Part shown: positions 1 through 11,342 of the stretch, piece after piece
Layout: every line of letters starts with the position of its first letter
Position numbering within the stretch: the stretch's first letter is position 1
Assembly (NCBI GenBank): GCA_002104985.1
Contig: MCGO01000061.1
Coordinates: 186,001-250,000, forward strand
Reading direction: 5' to 3'
DNA: 64,000 nt
Source: Rhizoclosmatium globosum
Lineage: Eukaryota > Chytridiomycota > Chytridiomycetes > Chytridiales > Chytriomycetaceae
Program-made: the position numbers and the translations under genes
The notes under the pieces: generated by a model
What the model was told of the DNA's origin: nothing
The model's database searches: none
The model's input: only the letters and a program-made list of their open reading frames with translations

Positions 1-2942
1 AACTTGATTCCACTCAGGTATGTATCACCGTCTATCAAATAACCAATTTTTACTAATTCCAAAATACTGTCAGTTTGATTGTCACCATGGAATTCGTGAA
101 ATACTACATTGCCTCTCTTATCAACGCTGACCTTGATATGTACTACGAAGTCAACGACACCCCTGCTACAGCTCGTACTTCTTCCCTCGTCGAAGAACTT
201 GGTCAAGTCGATTTCATCTTCTCCGACAAAACTGGAACCTTGACTTGCAACATTATGGAGTTCAAAATGTGTTCTATTGCTGGAATTGCATACGCTGAGA
301 CTGTGCCTGAAGACAAGAAGGCTGTTGTAGATGACCGCGGGGTGTTGAGCGGATACCACGACTTCAAAACATTGCTTCGTAACGCGGAGGTTCATGAAAC
401 GGCTGGAGTTATTGCTGACTTTTGTACATTGTTGAGTGTTTGTCACACGGTTATTCCAGAGCGTGATGAATCAGACCCCAAGAATATTATTTATCAGGCG
501 AGTTCGCCGGATGAAGGTGCACTTGTCAAGGGTGTACAGTTGTTGGGATACACTTTCACAGTAAGTCGTTATTGCTTTGCCATTGGTTTGACTAACTTGA
601 GGTTTTCAGACTCGTCGACCGAAGTCTGTGTCGGTGGAACATTCTGGATACACGCATGAATACGAGGTTCTTAATATCTGTGAATTCAACTCAACGAGAA
701 AGAGAATGAGTGCTGTGATTCGTATGCCCGATGGATCTATCAAACTTTATATTAAGGGAGCTGATACTGTCATCTTTGAGCGATTGGCTAAACGCGGAAA
801 CCCATACGTTGATTCGACTATGATTCATTTGGAGGTAGATTTTCACCCTTCATAGTCATCGTATTCTGAAACTAAACATTATGACCGTAGGACTACGCAA
901 ACGAAGGTCTCCGTACCCTCTGTCTCGCATACCGTGACATCTCAGAATCCGAATACCAAGAATGGTCCCGTATCTACGACCGCGCCGCAACGACAATCAA
1001 CAACCGTTCCGAAGCCCTTGACGACGCTGCCGAACTTATCGAAAAGGACTTGATCCTCCTCGGTGCAACCGCCATCGAAGACAAGCTCCAAGACGGCGTG
1101 CCCGACACAATCCATACCCTCGCCAACGCGGGAATCAAACTCTGGGTCTTGACAGGAGATCGTCAGGAAACTGCTATTAACATTGGGTTCAGTTGTAAAC
1201 TCCTCACAGAGGAAATGACGATTCTGGTGTGTAACGAGTCCACACATCTCGACACGAAAATGTTCTTGATGGAGAAGTTGGATTATTTCCGGAAAGCTGT
1301 TGCGGCTGCTGAAGCGGAGGCTGCTGCGTCACGGAAGGAAAAGTATAGTGGGTTTGGGAAGGAAGTGTGGGAGTTGATTGATCGAGGTGGAGAGTGGCTT
1401 GCGAGTCAGAATGGGGCTGTGGGGATGTTCAGAAAGATTGTTAGTGGAGAGGTTAAGGGAATTGACAAAGATAAGGTGTTGGATCTTGAGGTAAGGCTTA
1501 TTGTTTTAAAGAGGTTTTGGGGTTGCTGATTAGGTTTTAGCCTTTCGCGCTTGTAATTGATGGACGGACTTTGGATTTCGCATTGGAACCTGATGTGAAG
1601 TTGATTTTCCTGGAATTGGCGTGCCTTTGTAAGGCTGTTGTCTGTTGCCGTGTCTCTCCACTTCAAAAGGCTCTTGTCGTTTCGCTCGTAAAGCAAAACG
1701 TTGACGGTGCAATCACTTTGGCAATCGGAGATGGAGCGAATGATGTTGGAATGATCCAAGCTGCGCATGTTGGAGTTGGTATTTCCGGAATGGAGGGTTT
1801 GCAGGCAGCGAGAAGTGCCGATGTTGCTATCGCTCAATTCCGATACTTGGAGAAGTTGTTGCTTGTTCATGGAGGTTGGGCTTATGATCGGTTGAGCAAG
1901 CTTGTCTTGTACTGTTTCTACAAGAACATTACTTTGTACTTGATTCAGTTCTGGTTTGCGTTTGATAATGGATTCTCTGGACAGGTTTGTCCCATTTTCT
2001 TAACTTTAAGAGTTTACTAACTCGTCAACAGACTATTTTCGAGTCTTGGATGCAATCTTGTTACAACGTCATGTTCACATTGTGTCAACCAGTCGCCTTG
2101 GGTATTTTCGATCAATACGTCAACTCTAGAATGTTGATCAAGTATCCACAACTGTATCGACTGGGTCAACGCTCCGAATTCTACAACAACAAGACTTTCA
2201 TCTTCTGGGTTGCAAACTCTTTCTTGCATTCCTTTATGATTTACTGGTTCATGAAAGTGACTTCTTCCGAATCACAAATGCTGGCTGACGGCCGAGTCGT
2301 GAACATTTGGCTGGTTGGAATGAACTTATACACCATCGATATCATTCTCGTCACACTGAAGGCAGCCATTACTGTAAACACTTGGACATGGTTCACACGT
2401 CTTGCTGTGTTGGGAAGTTTGGTTGCTTGGATGACATTGTTCCCATTGTATGCTTTACTCGCTCCAATGATCAATCTTTCACCAGAGTTGTACGGAATTC
2501 CAGGAACAATGTACTCGAGTTGGACATTCTGGTTCTCGATTCTTGTTGTTCCTGTGATGCCACTGATTCGTGACTTTGTCTGGAAATAGTTGAGTTGATG
2601 ATTCTTTGGTTGTTTGAGACTGTTTCGGCTAACTTTTATGTGAAGCTATAAGCGATCATACTGGCCTCGGTCGTACCACATCATTCAAGAAATGCAGGCA
2701 TTCAATATCCAGGATTACCGACCGCGCATGGATTGGTTCAAGAAGGCTGTGTACAAGGCTCGTCAGATTCAGCGATTGAAGAGGAGTCGTGGTTTCGCCT
2801 TCTCGCAGACGGAGACTGGACAGGCCAACTTGATTCGAAATTACGATACAACAATCAAGAAGCCAAGGTTTGTTTTAAGTCTTAGTTTGTACTGGATGTA
2901 TTGTTTTACTAATGTGGTTTTTTTGTTTGCAGTGGTTTATAG
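1..2942 (+). CDS. DRS2: Drs2-type P4-ATPase (aminophospholipid flippase), 5' truncated
   Basis: This is the 3' part of a P4-ATPase that would move phosphatidylserine/phosphatidylethanolamine to the cytosolic leaflet of Golgi/endosomal membranes. The gene starts before the window. Exons fit as 1-17, 74-560, 610-834, 891-1490, 1541-1984, 2032-2588, 2646-2867 and 2933-2942; together they give 854 codons in one frame including the stop. Exon 1 joins exon 2 to give the M4 motif [16 protein letters not shown] typical of the Drs2 class. DKTGTLT holds the phosphorylated Asp. [11 protein letters not shown] and [11 protein letters not shown] are nucleotide-domain motifs, and [11 protein letters not shown] is the hinge motif. 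The last exons carry [11 protein letters not shown] and GFAFSQTE, a C-terminal signature of Drs2 rather than Dnf or Neo1. All seven introns are 47-65 nt and GT-AG. The C terminus ends soon after KKPSGL, so a long regulatory tail is absent. Class assignment is confident; the exact lipid is inferred from family knowledge. Confidence 0.93.
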
Positions 2943-3103
2943 ATTTGAGGTTGGAGAGAGGGATGATGGGGTTTCGTTTCTTGAGGATAGTGATTATAGT
3001 AAAGTTATTCGTTCTGGTAGACTACTTTTGAAACGGCGAGATTGACGTGGCAGACATTCGGAAAATCCCCCCTTTCGCCCACGAGCAAAAAAGACAGGAT
3101 AAA

Positions 3104-4494
3104 ATGGTAACGTCGACCACAAGTCGAAACTGCCCAAGTTCTATGCGCATTTCGTTCTTCATCGCTCTTCGAAGTATCTGAATGCACTTGTACTAAATCC
3201 ATTATCGGCACTAGAAAGTCACGCTTCAGTCCAAGTCGGGAAAGGTGATCAAGAAGGACCTCGATGTCGGTGTTTCCGCCGCAGAAGCAACCGTGTCCGA
3301 TCTTTCTCGCGCCATCTTCAAAGCCTGTGAGTTTGAACAAGTGGCGGATTCGGAGGGAAAGAAGCGCTAAGCATTCGTTGTTAGATCCAAAGTGGGATGT
3401 GACTCGACAGCGTCTCTCGGATTCAAGTGGAAAAGCACTTGATAAGCAGAAGTCGTTGAAGGAACAGGGAATCAACGATGGCGATGTCGTCATCTTCAAG
3501 GTTGCTTTTACACACTACACTTACACCCCGACCTTGGTTAAACTCTTCTGGTTTGCAGGACCTCGGACCTCAAATTGGATGGACTACCGTCTTTATCCTC
3601 GAGTACCTCGGCCCAATCCTCATTCATGCCTTCTTTTTCTACAACCAGAAGCTGATTTATGGTTCAACTGCTCCAAAATCAACTGCTCAGACGTACGATA
3701 TCCTTCTATAAAACTCGCTCAATCAATTACTGAATATTCATGCAATAGTTGGACCTTCTACTGTGTTGTCTTGCACTTCTTGAAGCGTGAATATGAGACG
3801 CTCTTTGTGCACAGGTTCTCCAACGACACTATGCCTTTGACGAACCTCCCAAAGAACTGTGCTCACGTAATTTTATTCGATATTGATGGAAAAAGCTTTT
3901 GGTCTGATGATTGCTATCCTTAGTACTGGGTTCTTGGTGGTCTCATGCTTGCTTGGCCAATCTACGCGCCAGGATATTCCGGCCTTTGGACTATTCCAGA
4001 TGAATTCTTCATTTCAGTAATTGGACTCTGGCTGGTGAGCTTATATGGTATTCCCTTGCATTAGCTTAACTTCCGACTCAATTTAGTACGCCGAAGTCTC
4101 CAACTTTGTGACCCACTCGATTCTGGCTGGATTGCGTCCTCCTGGCTCTCGCGCTCGCGCTATTCCGTTTGGTTACGGATTCAACTTGGTTTCGTGCCCA
4201 AACTACACAGTAAGAATCTCGGATTTTGTGCCTCATATAATTACGCTCATGACTTCAATAGTATGAAATTTTGGGTTGGATCGCCGTCACTATTCTCAGT
4301 GGATCTCTCGCGTCTCTGTTCTTTACTATTGTTGGAGCTGTACAAGTATGTCGAAAATTCAGCTCCTTGTATTCTCTGACTTATTCTTGTTTTAGATGTA
4401 CTTTTGGGCTGTCAAGAAGCATCAGCGTTACTTGAAAGAGTTTGGCGATAAGTACCCAAAGAACCGCAAGATTCTTGTTCCGTATGTGCTCTAA
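3104..4494 (+). CDS. TSC13: Very-long-chain trans-2-enoyl-CoA reductase (Tsc13/TECR)
   Basis: Catalyses the last step of each ER fatty-acid elongation cycle, making very-long-chain acyl-CoA for sphingolipids. Exons fit as 3104-3106, 3230-3326, 3385-3500, 3559-3692, 3749-3866, 3924-4034, 4087-4209, 4262-4345 and 4396-4494, giving 294 residues, close to the usual ~300-310. The N-terminal part is ubiquitin-like, with a GINDGDVVIFKDLG segment. A steroid-reductase-like membrane domain follows, including PQIGWTTVFILEYLGP, LHFLKREYETLFVHRFS and the C-terminal HQRYLKEFGDKYPKNRK signature. The first exon being only an ATG is inferred: the reading frame upstream of 3230 hits a stop and a 123-nt GT-AG intron fits. 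The 3' end is ambiguous. The plain reading stops at 4494 after VPYVL, while a canonical 49-nt intron starting at 4482 could extend the tail. Function is confident; the two ends are less so. Confidence 0.9.
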
Positions 4495-6596
4495 ACCGAA
4501 ATTAAAACGAATGATCCATTCCTGTACAGTGCTGGACAGTCTTTGAAAGTATTTAGGGTGGCATTTGCAGAGTGGTGGAAAGGTTAAGTCTGGCTCGTCA
4601 CAAACGCTAATAAAGAAGAACAACCTAAAGATATTGTCGGTGATTCTGAGGGGTACATCATAACTGTGTTTTGAAACACGAGGAAAATCTAGGTTTCGTT
4701 ACAGCGTTTTCAGTGGAACATTAACCTCTCGATGAGAATAAGAAATATAAAACCTTTCTAAAAATATATCTTTATATGTGAGAAGAAAGAAAGGATTTTG
4801 ATTTACTCCTAATCTGTGCTCCACTTGTTCAGCTGCAGGCATCATTGTTAGAAAATTAAGAATTCAGATATTGTCTCACCACATCATCAACAGATAGCGC
4901 AAGTGAAGGTTGCAGAAGACTAAGTGGATCCGTTAGTTCCTTCGCCAAAAGCTCTGCTTCCCACACATTGCTGAATTCGTTGATTCGCAACGTCAGTTCA
5001 GATACATCCGATCGCATCTAACCTGTGCATCGGCTGAAAATCGCTATAGTATGAATAAGAAATCATTACATCTGAAACCCGTCATCAATTTAGAGGACTC
5101 CCGTGGAAAATAGTGCAGCCGCCAGTTAGGAAAATCTTGAGTCCATTATAGATTGATTCTCAGGTATTGGAAAAGTTTGAAACTGCGGAGGAAAGACATA
5201 TTTGGGGATGGCATTGGTATGTTACTTCCATTACTGATTTCTTTTGAATTTGATACAAGGATCTTGTTTCAGTGTTGTTTCTCACATAACTACTGAAAAT
5301 CTAAGGGGTTACTTCTCAATACTTCCAGTATTACCAACCCCTGAAAGAAGTTCGTCCGCGTGCGAAGTGAAAATTCGTCTAAAAAGTGATGCGAAAAACT
5401 CTAATTTGGCGGAACGGAAAGAAGCTTTGGGCTGCTGCATCATATATAGCTGTCACTTCTCCAGCCCATTCAGTTGCTTACTTTTCAATTGTTTTTGGAA
5501 TTTATTTCAATTCTTTCTTTCAGGGTTTGTTCAAGTTGAGTCTACAAGCCACGAGGAAAGGAACCCCTCAGATTCCAGGTTGTTATGATGGACCGCCCAA
5601 AAAACAAAACTCCCTGTATCAAAACCAAAAGGAATCAAGTTGATCGAAACCTAGGCAGCAATGGGATAGATACGCTAAGTTTGGAGGGAGTGACATATTT
5701 GGTCATATTTCAACGACCAGAACCGCAAACTTATCACTCATTTTGAACAACAGTTCTTTCAAGTAAAAGTCCGAATTCTAAGCTATTAACCGTGATACTA
5801 AAAGGGATTTAATCGGAAGTCTAATCTACATTCTCTCACTTCCATAACTACGTGTGAATGGATGATGAACTATGTGCACTTGCTGAGTTACCAACCAACC
5901 ACAACTCACCCCGAAACTTGGTCAAGTTTTCAAGCTGATGGATATAATAATTATGGACTTATCGTTTGTGCATTTAAGGGACAGTCTTGTGGTTGCAGCG
6001 CTGTTTGGCATTGGATTTTGTGATGAGCCTGGGAATAATTTCAAGTTGGAGCACTGTACTTGTACTAGCCTAAATATATTCTTGAGACTGTCCGGTGCTG
6101 TACAGGATTCATGCCTCACCAACTTGAAGACTTGGTTAACGATATCAACCAGTTCGAGAAGAAACGGGGCTACGTGATAAATTTTAAGGTGAAGACGAGG
6201 AGTTTTGGTTGGCTCAGCCGCCGTTGGTGATTGGTATGCACAGATTAGTAAGTTTATCTTTAGACAACTTCTTCAACTAAGCATTTTGCAGGAGGCAGCT
6301 GAAGAGTATCATTGAGCAAACACTGCCTCTTCAGATTCCCCGCATTTGTAATTTTTTGAATTGTTTTAATGAAGCTTTAAATCCCATAGAATGTTCGGTT
6401 GGATCAGAACGCGAAGATACTGCAAGGCAGCGAGATTAAAATAAAGAACTGCAGTGCAGGCTATAAGATAAAGAAGATATGTTGGAGGTTTATTTTTAAG
6501 TACGATGTATTCAACCATTCCCTGCTTCAAGCAGCTATGTTTTAGTACAAGATCATCCGTGTTTATTTTATCAACGAATAACACAAAGTAAACTTA
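4495..6596. other. Intergenic stretch without a supported gene
   Basis: About 2.1 kb between the 3' ends of two convergent genes. Open frames here are short (longest about 114 codons, at 5244-5588), lack recognisable motifs and cannot be linked by convincing introns. It is AT-rich with scattered stops. I see no RNA gene, repeat or conserved element. Confidence 0.55.
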
Positions 6597-8059
6597 TTAA
6601 GCAATAATCTCATCAACCATAAAGATACCCTCCTTCTCCAAAGCCTCCAGGATAGGGTTGTTGATTTCCGCATCCATAGGCGCAATAACACCACGTCTCT
6701 TCAAAACACCATCCAAAATGAGTTGAGTAGCAATACCACATGGAACACCGACAGTAGTAGCCATAGCCGAGTCTCCGTTGGGGACACCGAACCAAAGTCC
6801 AGTTGAAGTCCGAATCTCCTTCTTTCCGTTAGGGTACTCCACCCCGAATCTGTGCTGCAGCATGACCATGTCACGTTCACCTGGTGCGTACATCATCTTG
6901 TCTTCAAGGGTAGCACAGAGAGTGTCGAGCATAGTTCCACGAAGGTGCACGTTGGTTTCAGAGAACATTCCGAGCCACTTCATACCAAAGATGATACGTT
7001 CACCGTCATCACCAGAAAGGTTTGCAGTCTTTCTGACAGCAGCTTCGAGGGCGTCGACAGAGGTGAAGTTGACACCGACGGCCTGGGAGAGGAGGGCGCG
7101 CCATTGGATAGGGGCGGCAGTTGAAGCCAAGTGAGGGACTTCCTTGTCGTCCAAGAATCCAAGCTTCACGAGAGCGTTAATGAATTTAGGGAAACCGGCG
7201 TATCGGAGGGTTCCACGGATGACAGTCTTGGCTTCTGGGATGTGGTAGCGCTCGTTGTAAGGGGTAGAGTCACGGTTAGGGTATCCCTCGAAGGCAAAGG
7301 CTGGGTAGATTGGAATTGGTTTGGCGCTGTTCATGAGTTCTGGGCCTGGAATGTCGAGGATCTTTCCGTCCTGGACACACTTGGCGTTGTTTCTGAGGGC
7401 AAGGAGGACACCGCGAGACGACCAGGAGAACTTGTAACCAAGAGGGTTGTTTGAGCACTCTGGGGCAGGAAGACCGCCACAGTAGGAGGTGAAAGAGGTG
7501 ATCTTTCCGCCGAGTGCGTGGACTTCGTCGATTGTCTTGATTGCGTACAAGTGGTCGATTCCAGGATCCACACCAATCTCGTTCATGACAGTAATGCCAG
7601 CGTCCTTTGCGGCCTGGTCGTACTCCATCATTGCGGGCGAGATGTACGAGGTGGTCACGACGTGCTTTCGGTGCTTGACGGCCGCTTTGATGACACGCGC
7701 GTGGTGCGTGTATGGAATCAAACTTGGGTTGGATGGAGGGTGGTTGGTTGGTTGGTTGGTTGATGGTACGCTGCAGTTAAGCTCACCTAATGACAACATC
7801 GTGTTTCGCAACGGCAGCTTCGAGGGCGGCATCATCGTTGACATCAAGGGCAATTGCTGATGCGTTTGGGCGGCCGGCAATCAGGTTGGTGACATTGGCG
7901 ACTCGACGGGCAGCTGATTTACCACAGAGATAAGAGAAGATAAGAACAGGAACACTCAAGGGCCTTACCAACTGTGATCTTGTTCTCAGGACGCTTAAGA
8001 AGGTAGCTGAGACACGGGTCGGCAACAAAGCCTGAACCAAGAAGGAGAATTGAGGGCAT
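6597..8059 (-). CDS. LYS9: Saccharopine dehydrogenase (L-glutamate-forming), lysine biosynthesis
   Basis: Reduces the imine formed from alpha-aminoadipate semialdehyde and glutamate to saccharopine, the penultimate step of the fungal alpha-aminoadipate lysine pathway. Exons on the minus strand: 8059-7969, 7913-7787 and 7722-6597, giving 447 residues (yeast Lys9 is about 446). The start is an ATG followed at once by the Rossmann dinucleotide motif GSGFVADPC. ALDVNDDAAL and SYISPAMMEYDQAAKDAGI follow, then GVDPGIDHLYAIKTIDE and SFTSYCGGLPAPE, hallmarks of the C-terminal saccharopine dehydrogenase domain. Introns are 55 and 64 nt; the second contains a run of TTGG tetranucleotide repeats near 7738-7764 but still splices in frame. 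The gene is convergent with the Tsc13 gene and shares its strand with the CoA-synthesis gene downstream in coordinates. It looks intact. Confidence 0.95.
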
Positions 8060-8522
8060 TGGTTGGTGGTGGTGGTTGTTTGAGATGCTTTTCGAAAACG
8101 AGTGGCAAATGCAAACATCACTTCCGGTTGTTCCTTCCGAATCTCCACTTGCCACCTTGAAAGTCATTGTCCAACTATTCAGCCTTTGTTCCTGAAGCTC
8201 TTTCTTTGCTGAAGCCTGAGAAACATCGAGCGAAATGGCACAACACATTATACACCCTTGTGTTAGCAACTCAAGAAACGCTTTCATTTATTCGTTCAAA
8301 ATATACACAATTTCAAGCGAATCACTCCTCAATCAAACCAGCACGAACCTTCCAAGCCGGAATAACAACGACCAACACCGCCGAACTATACACATAATCA
8401 ACGGACGCCTCATTCCCATAATACGCATACTCATGCTGATTGATATTCTTTGCCTTTTAATAATTTAAACATTCTCTTGCAATGCTGCCATACTGAGATT
8501 GCTGAGATTTATTCAACTCGAT

Positions 8523-9596
8523 TCATTTTGGAGTCTTCTCAGCTTGTTCACTCAGATACCGCCTCAGAAAAGATGAACTAATCTTGTCTGCAAAGTTTTC
8601 TGAATCCTTTCCTTCCAACTCAGGATTCGCGACAACTCCAATCAGATAGATGTCTAGTTCACATAGCCCATTCTCCTTCCGAAGCTTATTGACTGCCAAA
8701 CAGCCTTGCTCAGTTTCGCCACTAGCAACAATAACTTGCATATCAGGTTCGTTTCGCGTTGGTCCAAAGTCATCAAGAATTCCTTCAATACGATATTGGA
8801 GGTTCGGCTTCAGGGATAAGGAACGAAATTAGTGTCTGAAACAAAGTCGAATATCACGCCCGATCCCATTCTCGCAACTCCAGGACCAGATGGGTTGGCA
8901 AATATCCCTCCTTCCTCAAAGTAAGTCCGCAATAACACCCACCTTGAAAAGCCTCAAAAACTCTTCTACCGCTTTAATACGAGCATCCAAGGACTCCATA
9001 AATTCATGATTTGCTTTCTTTAGTAGCCGTTGAGGGGTATTGGCAAAGTCTACATACATCAATAGGACGAATCAATACTTCACAACCAACCAACTATTTT
9101 ACGCACCATAAACTCCACAAATCAGTTTCTCTTCCGCAAGAAGCGCAGCCATAGACAACAGAATCAAATGACCTTGATGCAAATGATCAAACGTCCCACC
9201 AAGCACAACCGTCTTTGGATCCACCACATTCGTAACAGGAACATACTTGAACGCATGTGATGCTTCAAAGCGAGGCGTCGAAGGCAATGCCACTTTGACG
9301 TACTTCAAATGCCTCAATTCTAACGGTGCTTCGTCGTCCTCGCCAGTCACGCAATCAGCGCCTTCGACCGCACGCGAAACATCGCTGACTCCGCTGACTA
9401 AGACGCGCACGTGGCGGAGTGGATCGCTGATGACATAAGCGGCGGTGTAGATTGATGAAAGCATCGCGTGCATTGAGTCAAGCCCGGGTTGCTGTGGGAT
9501 AACAATCGTTACTTTGCTGACTGAAGCGTCTTGGATGCAGTGGCGAACGAGGGCTGGTGGGTTGGTGCATGAGGGGGTGACCACAATGACGTGCAT
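8523..9596 (-). CDS. CAB4: Phosphopantetheine adenylyltransferase (eukaryotic PPAT, Cab4 type)
   Basis: Transfers AMP from ATP to 4'-phosphopantetheine, the fourth step of CoA synthesis. Exons: 9596-9107, 9049-8943 and 8807-8523, giving 293 residues, close to fungal Cab4. About 130 N-terminal residues precede the nucleotidyltransferase core. The core has the GGTFDHLHQGH motif (the HxGH-like ATP site) and then a DDFGPTRNEPDMQVIVASGET block that matches the family's second motif. The downstream intron is 135 nt, long for this region. Its acceptor was chosen because the exon then aligns without gaps to the family (FLRLFK followed by PNLQYRIEG); an earlier acceptor would put a stop in frame. It lacks the dephospho-CoA kinase domain found in animal CoA synthase, as expected in fungi. 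Intact. Confidence 0.9.
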
Positions 9597-10461
9597 TCTT
9601 CAGAGACTTATTTCTCTACAAACACAATAAAAGGCTCACTTTCCATGCCGGTCCAAGTCCAACTTGAATAAATACAAAAAGAGCGGCGAGAAGGGGTCAT
9701 ACGCCGCGATTCCGTCGTTTCAACCTTTCAATTATGATAATTAACGGATTTTTTGAGCAGAGAGTGCAGAGAAAGAGTGTTAAGTCAGGGTTGGTGAGTT
9801 CGAGTTGGACTTGCAGTTATGAATACCGACTGTCGAATACATACACAACAAATAGTTGATATTCTTTCACGCAGTTTAATTGATTTTATTACGAAATTTG
9901 GTTTGCGGGGTTTCTTATCTTAAATTGTTGGTCGCATTCAGAACACGAAACTCACAACTTCCTGTTGTCGGAATGACGGCAGAAACAAAGTATGCCAATC
10001 AATTCTAATAAACTAAATCCTTTTTATTTTTAAATCAGTCATGTTGTAACGGTGGATTGAGGTGTAATGTGATATTGTCACTGATTCCGATCAAAACTCG
10101 CAAATCATTCGTCTTATACATTTATATTACTTTATCAATCATCTCTAATGCGTTAAAATGCTTGGTTGAATGGTAGATTGATTCCTTCCCCGACCTGTTT
10201 ATCACTTTGGCTCTTGGTTGTCTCCTACAGAAAAGGCAACATAAAATCGCCGCTATAATTGCTACAAGCTTCAGATTCGGCGTAATCGTTCATATAGTAC
10301 GATTATATAACTGGGGAAATCGAGGAGATCTGTGCTGCAGTGGAAAGGCGGTGGTGGTAAGTTTTGGTGGGGTTTGATTCTGATTGGCTCCTTTGGAATT
10401 GAAAGAATCTGATTGGCTCCTTTGAGATGAGCAGTGAGCCCAATAAAACGATATTCCATGT
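9597..10461. other. Intergenic stretch, nothing recognised
   Basis: AT-rich sequence upstream of the CAB4 start and downstream of the decayed F-box 3' end. No open frame of useful length, repeat or structured RNA is evident. It should hold the CAB4 promoter, but no specific site can be pinned down. Confidence 0.5.
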
Positions 10462-10928
10462 TTATTTGTTTTGATGTTGCCAAACATAACAAAAAATCTT
10501 GCCATATACAGCGAAACCAGCATACTTCAGCCATTGATAAATGAACCCTGCCTCGTTCATCATTCGATTCTGTTCCTGGATCGATAATGTCGGAGAAGGA
10601 AATGAGAGCCTCACTTTCCCGATACTCGTATGTGGTAAAATCCGAACCATATCCAAAAGGATTTCTCGATTATGATAGACCAATGAGAGTTCCTTGACGT
10701 GTTTTGCGACAGCAAGAACGGAGGAAACACTAAGAGTCGCTTTGACATTTCCCACATATTCCAATTTTAGACAGTGGAGCCGAGGACATGAGGACAACAG
10801 AGGGAGAATAATACTATCACCCAAGCAAGTGATTTCCGATGGATTCAAGGCTTCCAACGCCAATCGCACTTGGTCAATCTCATCAACTTTCGTGTTCTTT
10901 CGTATAGGCCCAAGGTGAATCCCTACTA
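10462..10928 (-). pseudogene. 3' half of an F-box-like gene cut by the transposon
   Basis: The minus-strand frame from about 10928 to 10462 encodes the C-terminal half of the local F-box-like family. It runs from VVGIHLGPIRKN through QVRLALEALNP and an LRR-like tail ending AGFAVYGKIFCYVWQHQNK. It aligns with the second half of the intact paralogues at 17017-17910 and 40989-41924 (their [10 protein letters not shown] and ISQAIVDCNP). It has no start of its own. Its missing N-terminal half lies at 16047-16490, beyond a 5.1-kb transposon. When the transposon and one TA copy are discounted the two halves meet in frame. The gene is therefore interrupted and presumably inactive, although each half is still open, which suggests a fairly recent insertion. 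Confidence 0.85.
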
Positions 10929-10940
10929 CATCAGGAAACT
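10929..10940 (+). repeat. Left terminal inverted repeat of the transposon
   Basis: CATCAGGAAACT, the exact reverse complement of the right terminus, preceded by TA at 10927-10928. Beyond 12 bp the two ends diverge, apart from shared AT-rich subterminal words. Confidence 0.85.
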
Positions 10941-11342
10941 GCAGATATGCCTAAATATTAATAAAAATGTATGGAAATGTATTCTTATGGAGCTTATGTA
11001 AAACATGCGACCCCCCCCCTGATTTCAATACCTGCCAAATTTGACATACGCGTTCTAATGCGTGACAAATGTTGCAAATGCATGAGCAAGGCATTACTAA
11101 TAGATTAGTGACAATACAAAGAAGGCCTTAGAATAAGAAGAATGAGTGGGGCATAACACTTATAAGAAATACATTTCCAATGTATTTGCAATGCATTCAG
11201 TATTCCAGCCCAACATAAGTCTCTATTTCTAATCTGCTTGAATATCTTACAATATGCACATAATGTGGGATAATAATGTTTATTTTTGGCTTGCATTTTG
11301 AGCCAGAAAGGATATGAAACGAAAGGATATAACAACAATGCA

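Noticed and set aside
942..1247. Minus-strand 101-codon open frame within the Drs2-type flippase
   Set aside because: It lies opposite conserved flippase coding sequence and has no motif; a shadow of the real gene.
5244..5643. Overlapping short frames (114 and 85 codons) between TSC13 and LYS9
   Set aside because: No recognisable motif, no paralogue in the window and no convincing splice extension.
7738..7764. TTGG tetranucleotide run as a regulatory repeat
   Set aside because: It lies wholly inside a small LYS9 intron and is an ordinary microsatellite.
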